Numbered from the stretch's first letter, positions 27,768 to 36,337 are shown. The stretch: DNA of 64,000 nt from Corticimicrobacter sp040137905 (GCF_040137905.1 NZ_JBEFDG010000068.1:41351-105350), one strand, 5' to 3'. Notes: generated by a model not told the origin, from the sequence alone. Program-made: numbers and translations.

Positions 27768-28972
27768 GCTGGCACCCTGTGCAGCAAACGCTGCCACCAG
27801 ACCGTCTTGCTCTGTCGAACCGCTTCGCCCGTCACCAGACTGGACAATGTACGCACGCCGGCTGCAAACGGACCCTGCCCGGCCAGCGGCTCACCCAGGT
27901 TTTCGGCCAGGGCCGTGGCTTTCGGGTCATAGCCGATCTGCACCTGTACCGGCAGTTCCACCGCCGCCAGGAAATCCTTGGGCAGCACACGCCCCTGCAC
28001 GGAAGGCTGGGTCTGGTTGAGCACGCTGTAGACCGTCGGCGGATGCGGCCGCGCCTCGATGTGGCGCACCATCCTCACCAACGTCCGCGCCGAATGCACC
28101 GACAGGTCTGCCACCACGCAGGCCAGGCCGGCATGGGCAATGACCTCGTTGGCCAGCGCACTGCCGCAGGACGGGACATCGATCACGACATAGTGAAAAT
28201 ACTGGCACAGCGTATCCAGCACATCGCCCAGTACACCAGGCACTGGCGCGAACTCGTCGGCATAGGCCAGTTCCGAAGCCAGCACATATAGCCGGTTATC
28301 GGTCGTCGCCAGGGTCCGTTCCAGATACTGGGGATCCAGGCGGCTGACATTGCCGATCACCTCGGCCAAAGCATTGCCACCGGCCATGCCAAGCAGGCTG
28401 GCGCCACAGCCATCATGGGCATTCAGATCCATATAGACGACCCGACGCCGCGCCCCGCCCGCAGCCAGGTCACGGGCCAGATGGGCGGCAATCGAGGTCG
28501 CGCCCACGCCGCCACGGGTGCCCATGACGGCAATCGCCTTGCCATGCCGCCCCTTGCGTACGGCCCCGCTGTCGCTATCATCGAGAGCACGGCGCAGCAG
28601 TTCGGCATTGAGCGGCTTGACCAGATAGTCCTGCACGCCACGCATCAGCAGGTTGCGATAAAGACCGACATCATTGCGATCCCCCACCACATAGACCTGC
28701 ACCGACGGCTCACAGGCATTGGCCAATCGATCAAGTTCATCCAGCGGCGCGCTCGATCCGGCGATATCGACCAGCAGGCGCTGCGGTGAACGCCCTGCTT
28801 TCTGCAACCAGGCGATGGCGGCATCGATATCGCCCCGGCCCACACGGGTGTCGGTCAGCGTACCGGTCTTGAGATAGCGTCCCAGTTCCTCTTCGCTGTC
28901 GGCATCCTTGACGAATGCGGCAAACGTGATGTTGCGCAGATCATCCCGGTCCTTGTCTACCAACCCTGCCAT
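27764..28972 (-). CDS. tadZ: TadZ/CpaE-like pilus localisation protein
   Basis: A 402-residue protein. The N-terminal part is receiver-like (about 20-135, with DIAGSSAP and VKPLN resembling a degenerate response-regulator fold). A MinD/ParA-like domain follows (about 145-390). The deviant Walker A reads GTRGGVGATS, so both the signature lysine and the P-loop lysine are replaced. TadZ proteins with atypical P-loops are known, but ATP hydrolysis is doubtful here. Its role by family is to place the Tad machine at the pole. It is coupled to tadA by an ATGA overlap. Confidence 0.9.
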   Translation of the reverse strand: MAGLVDKDRDDLRNITFAAFVKDADSEEELGRYLKTGTLTDTRVGRGDIDAAIAWLQKAGRSPQRLLVDIAGSSAPLDELDRLANACEPSVQVYVVGDRNDVGLYRNLLMRGVQDYLVKPLNAELLRRALDDSDSGAVRKGRHGKAIAVMGTRGGVGATSIAAHLARDLAAGGARRRVVYMDLNAHDGCGASLLGMAGGNALAEVIGNVSRLDPQYLERTLATTDNRLYVLASELAYADEFAPVPGVLGDVLDTLCQYFHYVVIDVPSCGSALANEVIAHAGLACVVADLSVHSARTLVRMVRHIEARPHPPTVYSVLNQTQPSVQGRVLPKDFLAAVELPVQVQIGYDPKATALAENLGEPLAGQGPFAAGVRTLSSLVTGEAVRQSKTVWWQRLLHRVPA

Positions 28973-28990
28973 GTCCGCTCTCCCTCGTGT

Positions 28991-29401
28991 CTAGTTGCCG
29001 GTCTTGGACATGGAATCGGTTTCGCGCAACGGTTCCACCTCGTTCTCGCGATACCGCTGCACCGCCAGCGTGGCGGCATCGGTCTGGGCTCCGCCGTATT
29101 CGTCCGGCTGCACCAGATCCTGCGGACGTGCCACGCTGGCCGCCAGATTGGTATAGGTCGCACAACCGAATGCGACCTGCGGCCGCTCGTCGTGCGCCGG
29201 CCTGCGACGGGCCGGATACAGCAACTCGCAGTCCGGAGGACTGGCCTGCCAGCCCTGCGATCCTTGCTCGACCCGAATCACCCGGTTGTCCGGCATGAAG
29301 CCATAGTCCCGCTCAGGAAAAGTGCAGCCGGCCAGCAGCAGGACCGATGCGCCGAAAAGAATCGGCAAGCCACGCCGTGCCGTGTTCGTTGTCAGATTCA
29401 T
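28991..29401 (-). CDS. cpaD: CpaD-like Tad pilus lipoprotein
   Basis: A 136-residue lipoprotein with lipobox LLAGC (C26). The CpaD family signature FGCATYTNLAASVARPQDLV lies in the middle. Its neighbours, the secretin upstream and tadZ downstream, are as expected. CpaD/RcpB-type proteins help the secretin in the outer membrane. The start is uncertain: an in-frame ATG at 29419, 3 bp after the rcpA stop, is possible, but its upstream GAGG is too close. I preferred 29401, with GGGAG 11 nt upstream. Confidence 0.82.
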   Translation of the reverse strand: MNLTTNTARRGLPILFGASVLLLAGCTFPERDYGFMPDNRVIRVEQGSQGWQASPPDCELLYPARRRPAHDERPQVAFGCATYTNLAASVARPQDLVQPDEYGGAQTDAATLAVQRYRENEVEPLRETDSMSKTGN

Positions 29402-29422
29402 GATGCGATTCGCTCCCATGCC

Positions 29423-30796
29423 TCAATAGACGAAACCTGCAGAGCCCGTCAGGCGCGGCACCGTCCCGGACAGGGGATCGAAACCGATCCGCTCCTGCAG
29501 CACATATTCGATATCCGTATTGGCCCGCATGCTGGCCAGCGGCGTGGTCAACTGGTCTGGGCCGGTCGGCCGCACCAGATACGGGGTCACGATCACCACC
29601 AGTTCGGTCTTGTTGTTCTGGTATTCCGACGAGGAAAAAAGCTTGCCCAGTATCGGCAGCGAGCCCAGCCCTGGCACCTTGCTGAGCACATCGCGCACAT
29701 TGTTCTGCAGCAGGCCGCCGATGGCGAAGCTCTGGCCGCTGGCCATCTCGACTGTCGTCTCGACCCGCCGTACCGTCAGTCCCGGAATGGACAGGCCGTC
29801 CATGACAATGCTGCTGTTGGGATCGATTTCACTGATTTCCGGGCGCACCTTGATGCTGATGCGATCATCGGACAGCACCGTCGGCGTGAAATCCAGCGCC
29901 ACGCCAAAGGGCTTGAACTCGACGCTCATGGTGTCCTTGTCCTGCTTGACCGGTACAGGAAACTCACCGCCGGCCAGAAAGCTGGCGGTCTGGCCCGACA
30001 CGGCCGTCAGGTTGGGTTCGGCCAGCACGCTCACCAGCCCTTCCTTGTCCAGAGCATCGATCATCGCCTGCACGGAATTGCCATTCTTGGAATAACCGCC
30101 CAGAAACGAATAGCTGCCATCTGCCGCCATCATGTAGGTCGGTACACCATCGATGTCCTGCAGGAAATCCCGACCATTGATCAGCCCCCAGGTAAAGCGT
30201 CCCGGCGTAGCCAGAGCCTGCCAGTTCACCCCCAGCTTCTGGGTGACCGACTTGGAAACTTCGGTCACCCGCACCTGCAGGTAGACCTGGGTCGGACTGC
30301 TGATCGCCACCCGGTTGATCAATTGTTCCTTCTCGCCCAGGTAGGGCTGAACCGTACGGGCAATGGCCTCGGCCGTCTCGGCGTCCGGCACGGCTCCCTT
30401 GACCATCATGGAGCCCGGCGCTGACTCCAGCGTCAGCCGCAGCGCAGGAAAGCGCTGGCGCAAAATACCCTGCAACTCATCCACATTGTGGCGCACGACA
30501 ATACGGCGCTCCGCCAGCCGGCCGCCGCCGGCATCCAGCACATACAGTGCCGTGGTGCCTGCCTTGCGGCCCAGCACCAACACCGCCCCCGGGCCGGGCA
30601 CCTGCACATCGGCGATCTCGGGATCCGCCACGAATACCGTGGCAATGTCACCCGCGATCTGCAGCAACTGACTGTCACCAACGGACACCGCCGTTTCCGC
30701 ACGCGCCTGCACCGCAGTTGGCCAAGCCAATGCTGCAGTCGCGGTGAGCAGAGTGCCCGCCACCGCATATCCCCTGAAGATCATCATTGTTCCCAT
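29423..30796 (-). CDS. rcpA: RcpA/CpaC Tad secretin
   Basis: A 457-residue outer-membrane secretin through which Flp pili exit. It has a signal peptide ending near AVQA (about 27-32) and an N-terminal BON/N0-like region with the QLLQIAGDIATVFVADPEIADV segment typical of CpaC. The secretin domain runs from about 185 and includes VLAEPNLTAVSGQTASFLAGGEFPVPV and the conserved C-terminal VPGLGSLPILGKLFSS...TELVVIVTPYLV. It lies 6 bp downstream of rcpC. Confidence 0.94.
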   Translation of the reverse strand: MGTMMIFRGYAVAGTLLTATAALAWPTAVQARAETAVSVGDSQLLQIAGDIATVFVADPEIADVQVPGPGAVLVLGRKAGTTALYVLDAGGGRLAERRIVVRHNVDELQGILRQRFPALRLTLESAPGSMMVKGAVPDAETAEAIARTVQPYLGEKEQLINRVAISSPTQVYLQVRVTEVSKSVTQKLGVNWQALATPGRFTWGLINGRDFLQDIDGVPTYMMAADGSYSFLGGYSKNGNSVQAMIDALDKEGLVSVLAEPNLTAVSGQTASFLAGGEFPVPVKQDKDTMSVEFKPFGVALDFTPTVLSDDRISIKVRPEISEIDPNSSIVMDGLSIPGLTVRRVETTVEMASGQSFAIGGLLQNNVRDVLSKVPGLGSLPILGKLFSSSEYQNNKTELVVIVTPYLVRPTGPDQLTTPLASMRANTDIEYVLQERIGFDPLSGTVPRLTGSAGFVY

Positions 30797-30802
30797 CGCA
30801 GC

Positions 30803-31720
30803 TCAACGGGCAGAAATGCCCAGCTCCTGTTCCTGTGTCTGGTTGCCGCGCATGATCACCACGCGACGCGGTACGGCAGACAGCTCCACGGCACTGGCTT
30901 CCTCGCCCTGGCTGCCCAGGGCCCTGGAGACATCCCCCCCCCAGACAGGCCCCTGCGGCATCGGCCCGGTCTCGGCCTCCCAGGCCACCACGGCAGCATC
31001 ACCTCCCGCTGCGCCCTCCGGTACAGCCGTGCGATCATCAGTGGCAAAGCTGCGCAACGCCATCGACAGACTGCCCAGTTGGGCGGCCACGGTAACGGCC
31101 TCAGCCGCGCGCGGTGCTACCTCGATGGTGACGGTACGGGCCCGGATCGGCTGGTTGCCGTCGGACTGGCGCTGGAAACTCGAACCGACCGCAATGATGC
31201 GTGCGTGCTCGACCACGGTTTCACTGACTACCTGCCGCTGCCCCCGCCGCTCACCATCGCCACGGGTCAGGCTCTGCGTCAGGATCATGTCCACATAATC
31301 ACCCGGCTGGATCAGGCCGGCATTGCCGGACACATCATCCACCGGGACGGACACCGCCCGCATGCCCGGCTTGAGCGCCGCCGCCAGAAAACCCGGCGTA
31401 TCGGCACGGATCACATCGCTGACCAGCAGCACGCGATCTGCTGCCACGCGATGACGCAGCAAGGCCCCTCTCAAATCAGCTTCGGTACTACCCTGCACCA
31501 GGGCTCCAGAAGGAATGCGCGAACGCGGATAAGCCTGCCAGGCAAAATCACTGTCGCGCAACAGCAGGCCTGCCGGCAGATCTGCCGCCGCAATCAATAC
31601 CGATACATCAGGCTCTTCGACAGCGACAGGCTGGCTGCTGTTGATGAACCACATCCGGCCCATCACGGCCAGCATGGCCGCAGCCAGCAGAATCAGGGCG
31701 AACTTCAGCACCGATGACAT
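30803..31720 (-). CDS. rcpC: RcpC/CpaB Tad pilus assembly protein
   Basis: A 305-residue protein with one N-terminal membrane helix (about 5-24) and a SAF/beta-clip domain (about 40-105, VLIAAADLPAGLLLRDSD). The RcpC/CpaB domain follows, with RAVSVPVDDVSGNAGLIQPGDYVDMILT. It is the periplasmic partner that stabilises the secretin and may contact peptidoglycan through the SAF domain. It precedes rcpA by 6 bp and follows tadV after 71 bp. Confidence 0.92.
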   Translation of the reverse strand: MSSVLKFALILLAAAMLAVMGRMWFINSSQPVAVEEPDVSVLIAAADLPAGLLLRDSDFAWQAYPRSRIPSGALVQGSTEADLRGALLRHRVAADRVLLVSDVIRADTPGFLAAALKPGMRAVSVPVDDVSGNAGLIQPGDYVDMILTQSLTRGDGERRGQRQVVSETVVEHARIIAVGSSFQRQSDGNQPIRARTVTIEVAPRAAEAVTVAAQLGSLSMALRSFATDDRTAVPEGAAGGDAAVVAWEAETGPMPQGPVWGGDVSRALGSQGEEASAVELSAVPRRVVIMRGNQTQEQELGISAR

Positions 31721-31791
31721 AGAAGATTATCTCCACGCATCGCATCCTCCATTGCAGAATCCGGATCCGACGTGCAGCAGTCGGCATCTCG

Positions 31792-32280
31792 TCAAGACCA
31801 GAGCGCGCACAGGCCGCCCGCTGCCAGCGCCACCCCGTAGGGCACGCCGCGCCGAGCCGACAGCGCATGCAGCCAACGCCTGCCGGCCAGTGGTCTGCCA
31901 TTTTTCATGCACAAGGCTGCGTAGCGGTCACACAGCCAGCCCAGAATACCGATCAATGCGCCTGTCCACGCCACGACGGCAATAACGGGCAGCATCTTGA
32001 GCGGTCCAGCCCAGAGCAGCACGACAGCGCCCAGCTTGAGATCCCCGCCCCCCATGCAACGGGCAGCAAACAGCAGAAGCAGCACAAGAAAGCCAACCAC
32101 CCCGACCATCAGATGCAGTCCCGCCTGTGCCCAGCTCAAACCATGCAGCCAGGCCCAGGGCAGGAAAAGCGCGGCATAAGCCAGCACCAGGGCATTGGGC
32201 AGACGCCGCTGCCGCAGATCAGTACCTGCCAGCAAGAGCAGTACCGACAGAACACATGCTGTCAGGATTGCTGTCAGCAT
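31792..32280 (-). CDS. tadV: TadV/CpaA prepilin peptidase
   Basis: A 162-residue aspartic peptidase of the inner membrane (family A24A, compact form without the methylase domain). The two catalytic aspartates are visible in AGTDLRQRRLPN (D20) and CMGGGDLKLGA. It has about five hydrophobic segments. It removes the leader of Flp and of the TadE/TadF pseudopilins after the Gly. It is the second gene of the Tad operon, 21 bp after flp. Confidence 0.92.
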   Translation of the reverse strand: MLTAILTACVLSVLLLLAGTDLRQRRLPNALVLAYAALFLPWAWLHGLSWAQAGLHLMVGVVGFLVLLLLFAARCMGGGDLKLGAVVLLWAGPLKMLPVIAVVAWTGALIGILGWLCDRYAALCMKNGRPLAGRRWLHALSARRGVPYGVALAAGGLCALWS

Positions 32281-32301
32281 ATCTCCACTCAGGCAATAGA
32301 C

Positions 32302-32487
32302 TTACTTCTTGGCTTCGGTAGCCTTGTCGACCTGATCGCCAAGGTTTTTAAACCCGTTCTCGATTTTTCCACCGAATGCTCCCACACCTGCCACCACAGC
32401 CGCCACGATCACGCCAGCCAGAATGGCGTATTCCAGAGCCGACACACCGCGTTCATCACGCTTCAATGCATTCAAGAGTTTGCGCAT
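32302..32487 (-). CDS. flp: Flp-type major pilin
   Basis: A 61-residue prepilin. The leader MRKLLNALKRDERG ends in the Gly where TadV cuts. The mature protein starts VSALEYAILAG, with Glu at +5 and Tyr at +6, the Flp motif. One hydrophobic helix (about 20-41) and a short hydrophilic tail complete a mature pilin of 47 residues. AGGAGAAGG precedes the ATG. It is the first gene of the operon, as usual, and carries the long regulated upstream region 32488-32842. Confidence 0.95.
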   Translation of the reverse strand: MRKLLNALKRDERGVSALEYAILAGVIVAAVVAGVGAFGGKIENGFKNLGDQVDKATEAKK

Positions 32488-32553
32488 TACCTTCTCCTAT
32501 GAAAATTTCATTCGTGATACAAAGGCAAGCACTGACCAGGACATTCTGCAAAA

Positions 32554-32559
32554 ATTATG
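32554..32559 (-). promoter_or_regulatory. Candidate -10 element for flp
   Basis: CATAAT on the minus strand, five of six consensus bases, 67 nt before the flp ATG, with a poor -35. If this is the -10, the FNR box centre falls at about -92.5, a helically allowed class I position. Confidence 0.4.
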
Positions 32560-32632
32560 CACTCGCCGTAATCAAATGCTTCACAACGGTGCAAAGCATA
32601 TCAACGCAGAATCTTTATTGACACAGCATTTG

Positions 32633-32646
32633 TTGATTATGATCAA
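32633..32646. promoter_or_regulatory. FNR/Anr binding site upstream of flp
   Basis: TTGAT-N4-ATCAA matches the FNR consensus at all ten defined positions. It lies about 150 bp upstream of the flp start, in an AT-rich region that serves no other start codon. Its presence suggests oxygen-dependent control of the whole Tad operon. Binding is inferred. Confidence 0.75.
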
Positions 32647-32842
32647 CATTCGCGGAAATTCAGCCCTATAAAAAATAAGTCTTTCATGAAAACACTATTG
32701 AAATATATTAAGTAGTAACCCCTACCTATTGATCAAATAGTGAAAACATATTTCTCAGACTATTGTCTTAGCAAAAAGGCGATCACTGTGCTCAATATAT
32801 CGGGACAGTATTCTGAGGATGCGTGAGAATGCGCGCTCAGAG

Positions 32843-33772
32843 TCAACCGCGCTGTCGCTCCACCAGCAAATCGACAAAGGCCCGTACCTTGGCAGGACGA
32901 AATCGAGCGGACGGAAACACGGCATGGATCCCGCCATCAGGTAGCGACCATTCGGGCAGCACCGGGATCAAGCGCCCTGCAGCCAGATCGTCGCGGATCG
33001 CGAAATCCGGCAGCACAGACAGCCCGACACCCTGGCGTACCGCCTCTACCACGGCCAGCGTGGCATCCAGGGAAATCACCGCCTGCATCGATACACTGCA
33101 TTCAGCGCCCTGCGGACCCGCGAACGACCAGCGCGCCGGCTCGCGCAGCAGCGTGTTGGCCACGAAAGGCAATGCCTCCAGCCCAGCCGGATCACGCATT
33201 CTGGCTACGCGTGCCCGCCAACCCGGAGCCGCCACCAGCAGTTGCCGGAAACTGCCGATCCGGCGCGCCTGCAGGTGTTGCTCCTTCAGCCAACCCACCC
33301 GAATTGCCACCTCGATCTGCCCGGACACCAGATCCAGAGACTGGTCACTGAGCACCGCATCGACCTTGCACTGCGGGAACCGGCGCACATACTCTGCAAT
33401 CGCCGGCACCACAGCCGTAATGCCATAGTCGAGCGGGGACGTGAGGCGCAGCGTGCCGGATGGCTCTGCCGCCACTTCGCCCAGTTCATCGAACGCTTCG
33501 CCCGCCTCGCGCAGGATCCTGGCACAGCGCTGGTAAAAAGCCTGCCCGGCCTCGGTCGGCTGTACCTTGCGCGTCGTGCGTGTCAGCAGCGCAGCCCTGA
33601 ACTCGCGCTCCAGTCGCGCCACCTGCTGGCTGACCACCGCCTTGGTGATGCCCAGGCGATCGGCTGCCGCCGTGAACGAACCGGTTTCGACGACTGCCGC
33701 AAAATAGGCCAGTCGCTTGAGATTGGCCAGATCTCCGAGTCCTGCTTTGCCATCAATGTTTGCTTTTGACAT
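32843..33772 (-). CDS. LysR-family transcriptional regulator
   Basis: A 309-residue LTTR. The DNA-binding domain (about 17-77) includes FTAAADRLGITKAVVSQQVARLEREFRAALLTRTTRKVQPTEAG. The effector domain (about 105-300) carries the SPLDYG...IRVGWL segment of the CrgA-like group. It diverges from the DsbA-family gene, its likely target, across 84 bp; the opposite side is the Tad regulatory region. A TTGACA within its first codons could serve the divergent transcript as a -35. The effector is unknown. Confidence 0.92.
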   Translation of the reverse strand: MSKANIDGKAGLGDLANLKRLAYFAAVVETGSFTAAADRLGITKAVVSQQVARLEREFRAALLTRTTRKVQPTEAGQAFYQRCARILREAGEAFDELGEVAAEPSGTLRLTSPLDYGITAVVPAIAEYVRRFPQCKVDAVLSDQSLDLVSGQIEVAIRVGWLKEQHLQARRIGSFRQLLVAAPGWRARVARMRDPAGLEALPFVANTLLREPARWSFAGPQGAECSVSMQAVISLDATLAVVEAVRQGVGLSVLPDFAIRDDLAAGRLIPVLPEWSLPDGGIHAVFPSARFRPAKVRAFVDLLVERQRG

Positions 33773-33856
33773 ACATTGAATTTAATACACCTATATTTTT
33801 ATCTCAAGCATCCATCCTTAATATGTCCACATCACGAACCTATCAGGAAGCGACTC

Positions 33857-34495
33857 ATGCCCAGGACCATCCACTATATCTACGACCCGCTCTGCGGCTG
33901 GTGCTACGGCGCATTGCCCGCCTTGCTGGCCTTGCAAACCCAAACCGGCATCACGCTGCAGATGCATCCCAGCGGGCTGTTTTCCGGGACGGGAGCACGT
34001 CCGATGGACAGCGAATTCGCTGCCTACGCCTGGCGCAACGATCAGCGTATCGCAAGCCTGACCGGTCAACGTTTCACGGAGCGCTACCACAGCCAGATCC
34101 TTGAAACGGCTGGCCTGCGCTTTGACAGCGGCCCCGCCACCCTGGCGCTGACGGCTGTCCATCTTGCGCAGCCAGAGCGCGAGCTGGATGCCCTGCAAGC
34201 CATTCAGCAGGCACGCTACATCGACGGTCTGGACACGACACGCACGGACGTCTTGGTCGCCGTGCTGCAGGCGCAGGGTTTCGATACCGCGGCGACACTG
34301 CTTACAGCGCCAGATACACACTTGCAGACACACAACCTGGCGCGTGTCGAACAGGCCAGGTCATTGATGCAGCAACTGGGTGCGCGTGGCGTGCCCTCCC
34401 TGGCTGTCAACATGGACAACCAGTTGTACGCCGTCGATACCAGCGAGGCTTACGCGAATCCGCAAGCATTTGCCCATCAACTGGCAACGGCCTGA
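33857..34495 (+). CDS. DsbA-family (FrnE/DSBA-like) thioredoxin-fold protein
   Basis: A 212-residue protein with no signal peptide, so probably cytosolic. The active site CGWC (C13-G-W-C16) is in YDPLCGWCYGALPAL, followed by an all-helical insertion. The cis-Pro region GVPSLAVNMDN closes the fold, the DsbA/HCCA-isomerase group often annotated as protein-disulfide isomerase. Substrate unknown. The ATG at 33857 follows CAGGAAG. It is divergent from the LysR gene and 54 bp upstream of the metallo-beta-lactamase-fold gene, so the latter pair may be a LysR-controlled operon. Confidence 0.85.
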   Translation: MPRTIHYIYDPLCGWCYGALPALLALQTQTGITLQMHPSGLFSGTGARPMDSEFAAYAWRNDQRIASLTGQRFTERYHSQILETAGLRFDSGPATLALTAVHLAQPERELDALQAIQQARYIDGLDTTRTDVLVAVLQAQGFDTAATLLTAPDTHLQTHNLARVEQARSLMQQLGARGVPSLAVNMDNQLYAVDTSEAYANPQAFAHQLATA

Positions 34496-34549
34496 CGCCT
34501 TATTGCCCTACCCCATCCACACAGTCACTTCCAGACCACAGGCCCCATC

Positions 34550-35455
34550 ATGTCCATTACCCGCAGAGACTTCATTCGCCAGACACTGGCCTTTACCCTT
34601 GCAACCGGCATCATCGGCAGCAGCAGCGCCGCGCTGGTGGCCCCCGCACCACTCCAGTGGCAACATTTTCCGGCGGGCGAGCACGGCTTTTTCCGTGCCC
34701 CCGTATTGCTGTCAGGCAACCACGATGCCATCCTGATCGATGGCGGCTTTTCCCTGCCCGATGGCCGTGCAGTCGCCGAAGCCATCAAAGCCTCCGGCAA
34801 GAACCTGACCACCATCTACATCAGCCAGAGCGACCCTGACTACTATTTCAGCCTGGGCCCCATCAAGGAAGCCTTCCCCGCCGCCAGGGTCATTGCAGCC
34901 AGCGACACCATCGCCGCCATCCGTGGCAATGTCGAAAAGAAACTGGCCGTATGGGGCCCGCAGTTCAAGGAAAACGGTCCCCAGCAACTGTCGGACATCG
35001 TTTTCCCGGAAGCATTCGACGGCCCCACGCTGGAGCTCGAGGGCAACGTGATCGAGATCGTCCCGGCCGAAGGCCTGGGCAACCGTCGCTACCTGTGGGT
35101 CCCCTCGCTGCAGGCGGTATTCGGTGGCGTGATGATCTTCTCCGGGCTGCACGTCTGGACAGCTGACACGGCAACCCCGGAAGCCCGCGCTGCCTGGATT
35201 CGCAATCTCGACGCCATCCTGGCCCGCCAGCCGTCCGTCGTCGTGCCGGGGCACCTGGGGGATCAAGGCACGATCGATGCGGCTGCCGTACGCTACACAC
35301 GCGACTATCTGCTGGCATTCGAGGAAGAGCTGGCCAAGGCTGCCGACAGCGCGGCCCTGATTGCCGCCATGAAGCAGCGTTACCCCGAGGCTGGCCTGGC
35401 CCCTGCGCTGGAAATCGGCGCAAAAGTCGCCAAGGGCGAGATGAAGTGGGGCTGA
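34550..35455 (+). CDS. Tat-exported metallo-beta-lactamase-fold protein with altered metal motif
   Basis: A 301-residue protein. The N-terminus ITRRDFIRQTLAF is a twin-arginine signal (R5-R6), so the mature protein is periplasmic. The MBL fold is recognisable from LIDGGFSLPDG and the IYISQSDPDYYFSLGPIKEAFP segment, where the zinc motif THxHxDH should be. Here it reads S92-Q-S-D-P-D-Y98, so the three motif histidines are absent. Later histidines survive in FSGLHVW and VVPGHLGDQ. It may bind one metal, use another metal set or be non-catalytic. It follows the DsbA-family gene and ends at a strong bidirectional terminator. Confidence 0.83.
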   Translation: MSITRRDFIRQTLAFTLATGIIGSSSAALVAPAPLQWQHFPAGEHGFFRAPVLLSGNHDAILIDGGFSLPDGRAVAEAIKASGKNLTTIYISQSDPDYYFSLGPIKEAFPAARVIAASDTIAAIRGNVEKKLAVWGPQFKENGPQQLSDIVFPEAFDGPTLELEGNVIEIVPAEGLGNRRYLWVPSLQAVFGGVMIFSGLHVWTADTATPEARAAWIRNLDAILARQPSVVVPGHLGDQGTIDAAAVRYTRDYLLAFEEELAKAADSAALIAAMKQRYPEAGLAPALEIGAKVAKGEMKWG

Positions 35456-35474
35456 CATCGCGTCAGCAGCCATG

Positions 35475-35513
35475 AAAAAGCGTCGGACTCCAATACAAAG
35501 TCCGACGCTTTTT
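35475..35513. terminator. Bidirectional intrinsic terminator
   Basis: AAAAAGCGTCGGACT pairs with AGTCCGACGCTTTTT across a 9 nt loop, with T-runs on both strands. It serves the MBL-fold gene (plus) and pstB (minus). Confidence 0.95.
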
Positions 35514-35548
35514 CCATCACCCAGCCTGCAGGCAGCGCTGCCTGACGC

Positions 35549-36328
35549 TCAGCCGAAGCGGCCGGTGATGTAGTCTTCGGTTTCCTTGCGGGCCGGCTTG
35601 ACGAAGATCTGGTCAGTCTCGCCATATTCCATCAGTTCACCCAGGTACATATAGGCCGTGTAATCGGAACAGCGCGCCGCCTGCTGCATGTTGTGGGTCA
35701 CGATGACCACCGTGTACTCGTGCTTGAGCTCGGCAATCAGCTCCTCGATCTTGGCAGTCGAGATCGGATCCAGCGCCGAACACGGTTCGTCGAGCAGCAG
35801 CACTTCCGGCTTGATCGCCACGCCACGCGCAATGCACAGGCGCTGCTGTTGCCCGCCGGAGAGGCTGTTGCCGCTCTGGTGCAGCTTGTCCTTGACCTCG
35901 TTCCACAGCGCTGCTTTCGAGAGTGCCCACTCGACGCGCTCCTCCATCTCGCCGCGGCTGAGCTTCTCGAACAGACGCACGCCGAAGGCGATGTTGTCGT
36001 AGATGCTCATGGGGAATGGCGTGGGTTTCTGGAACACCATGCCGACCTTGGCACGGATCAGCGAAATATCGGTCCTGGTCGTCAGCAGGTTCTCGCCGTC
36101 GAGCAGAATCTCGCCCTCGGCACGCTGGCCGGGATACAGTTCGAACATGCGGTTGAAAGTGCGCAACAGCGTAGACTTGCCGCAACCCGACGGGCCGATG
36201 AAGGCCGTCACCTTGTTTTTCATGATGGACATGTTCACATTGCGGATCGCATGGAACTTGCCATAGAAGAAATTGAGATTCTTCACTTCCAGCTTCGGTT
36301 TCGACTGGATGATCTCAGCGGTTTTCAT
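35549..36328 (-). CDS. pstB: Phosphate ABC transporter ATP-binding protein
   Basis: A 259-residue ABC ATPase of the high-affinity phosphate importer. Walker A GPSGCGKST (45-53), signature LSGGQQQR, Walker B VLLLDEPCSALDP and the H-loop VTHN are intact. The family-specific KVTAFIGPSGCGKSTLLRTFNRM matches PstB. It is the last gene of pstSCAB; a terminator follows and phoU does not. The start is 9 bp after pstA. Confidence 0.97.
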   Translation of the reverse strand: MKTAEIIQSKPKLEVKNLNFFYGKFHAIRNVNMSIMKNKVTAFIGPSGCGKSTLLRTFNRMFELYPGQRAEGEILLDGENLLTTRTDISLIRAKVGMVFQKPTPFPMSIYDNIAFGVRLFEKLSRGEMEERVEWALSKAALWNEVKDKLHQSGNSLSGGQQQRLCIARGVAIKPEVLLLDEPCSALDPISTAKIEELIAELKHEYTVVIVTHNMQQAARCSDYTAYMYLGELMEYGETDQIFVKPARKETEDYITGRFG

Positions 36329-36337
36329 GACGAATCC

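Larger units (their letters stand above)
32488..32842 (-). promoter_or_regulatory. AT-rich regulatory region upstream of the Tad/flp operon
   Basis: 355 bp without a gene, markedly AT-richer than its surroundings, between the LysR stop and flp. It contains a perfect FNR-type box (32633-32646) and a candidate -10 (32554-32559). A partly symmetric CTATT-N5-AATAG lies at 32726-32740. I see no terminator for the LysR gene and no convincing small ORF. Confidence 0.7.

Noticed and set aside
20086..32487. Tad locus as a novel secretion system or genomic island
   Set aside because: All thirteen genes match known Tad/Flp components in the usual order. No integrase, tRNA junction, direct repeats or change of codon use marks it as an island; only the flp upstream region is AT-rich.
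32726..32740. Second FNR-type site upstream of flp
   Set aside because: It contains TTGATCAA without the 4 bp spacer required between half-sites.
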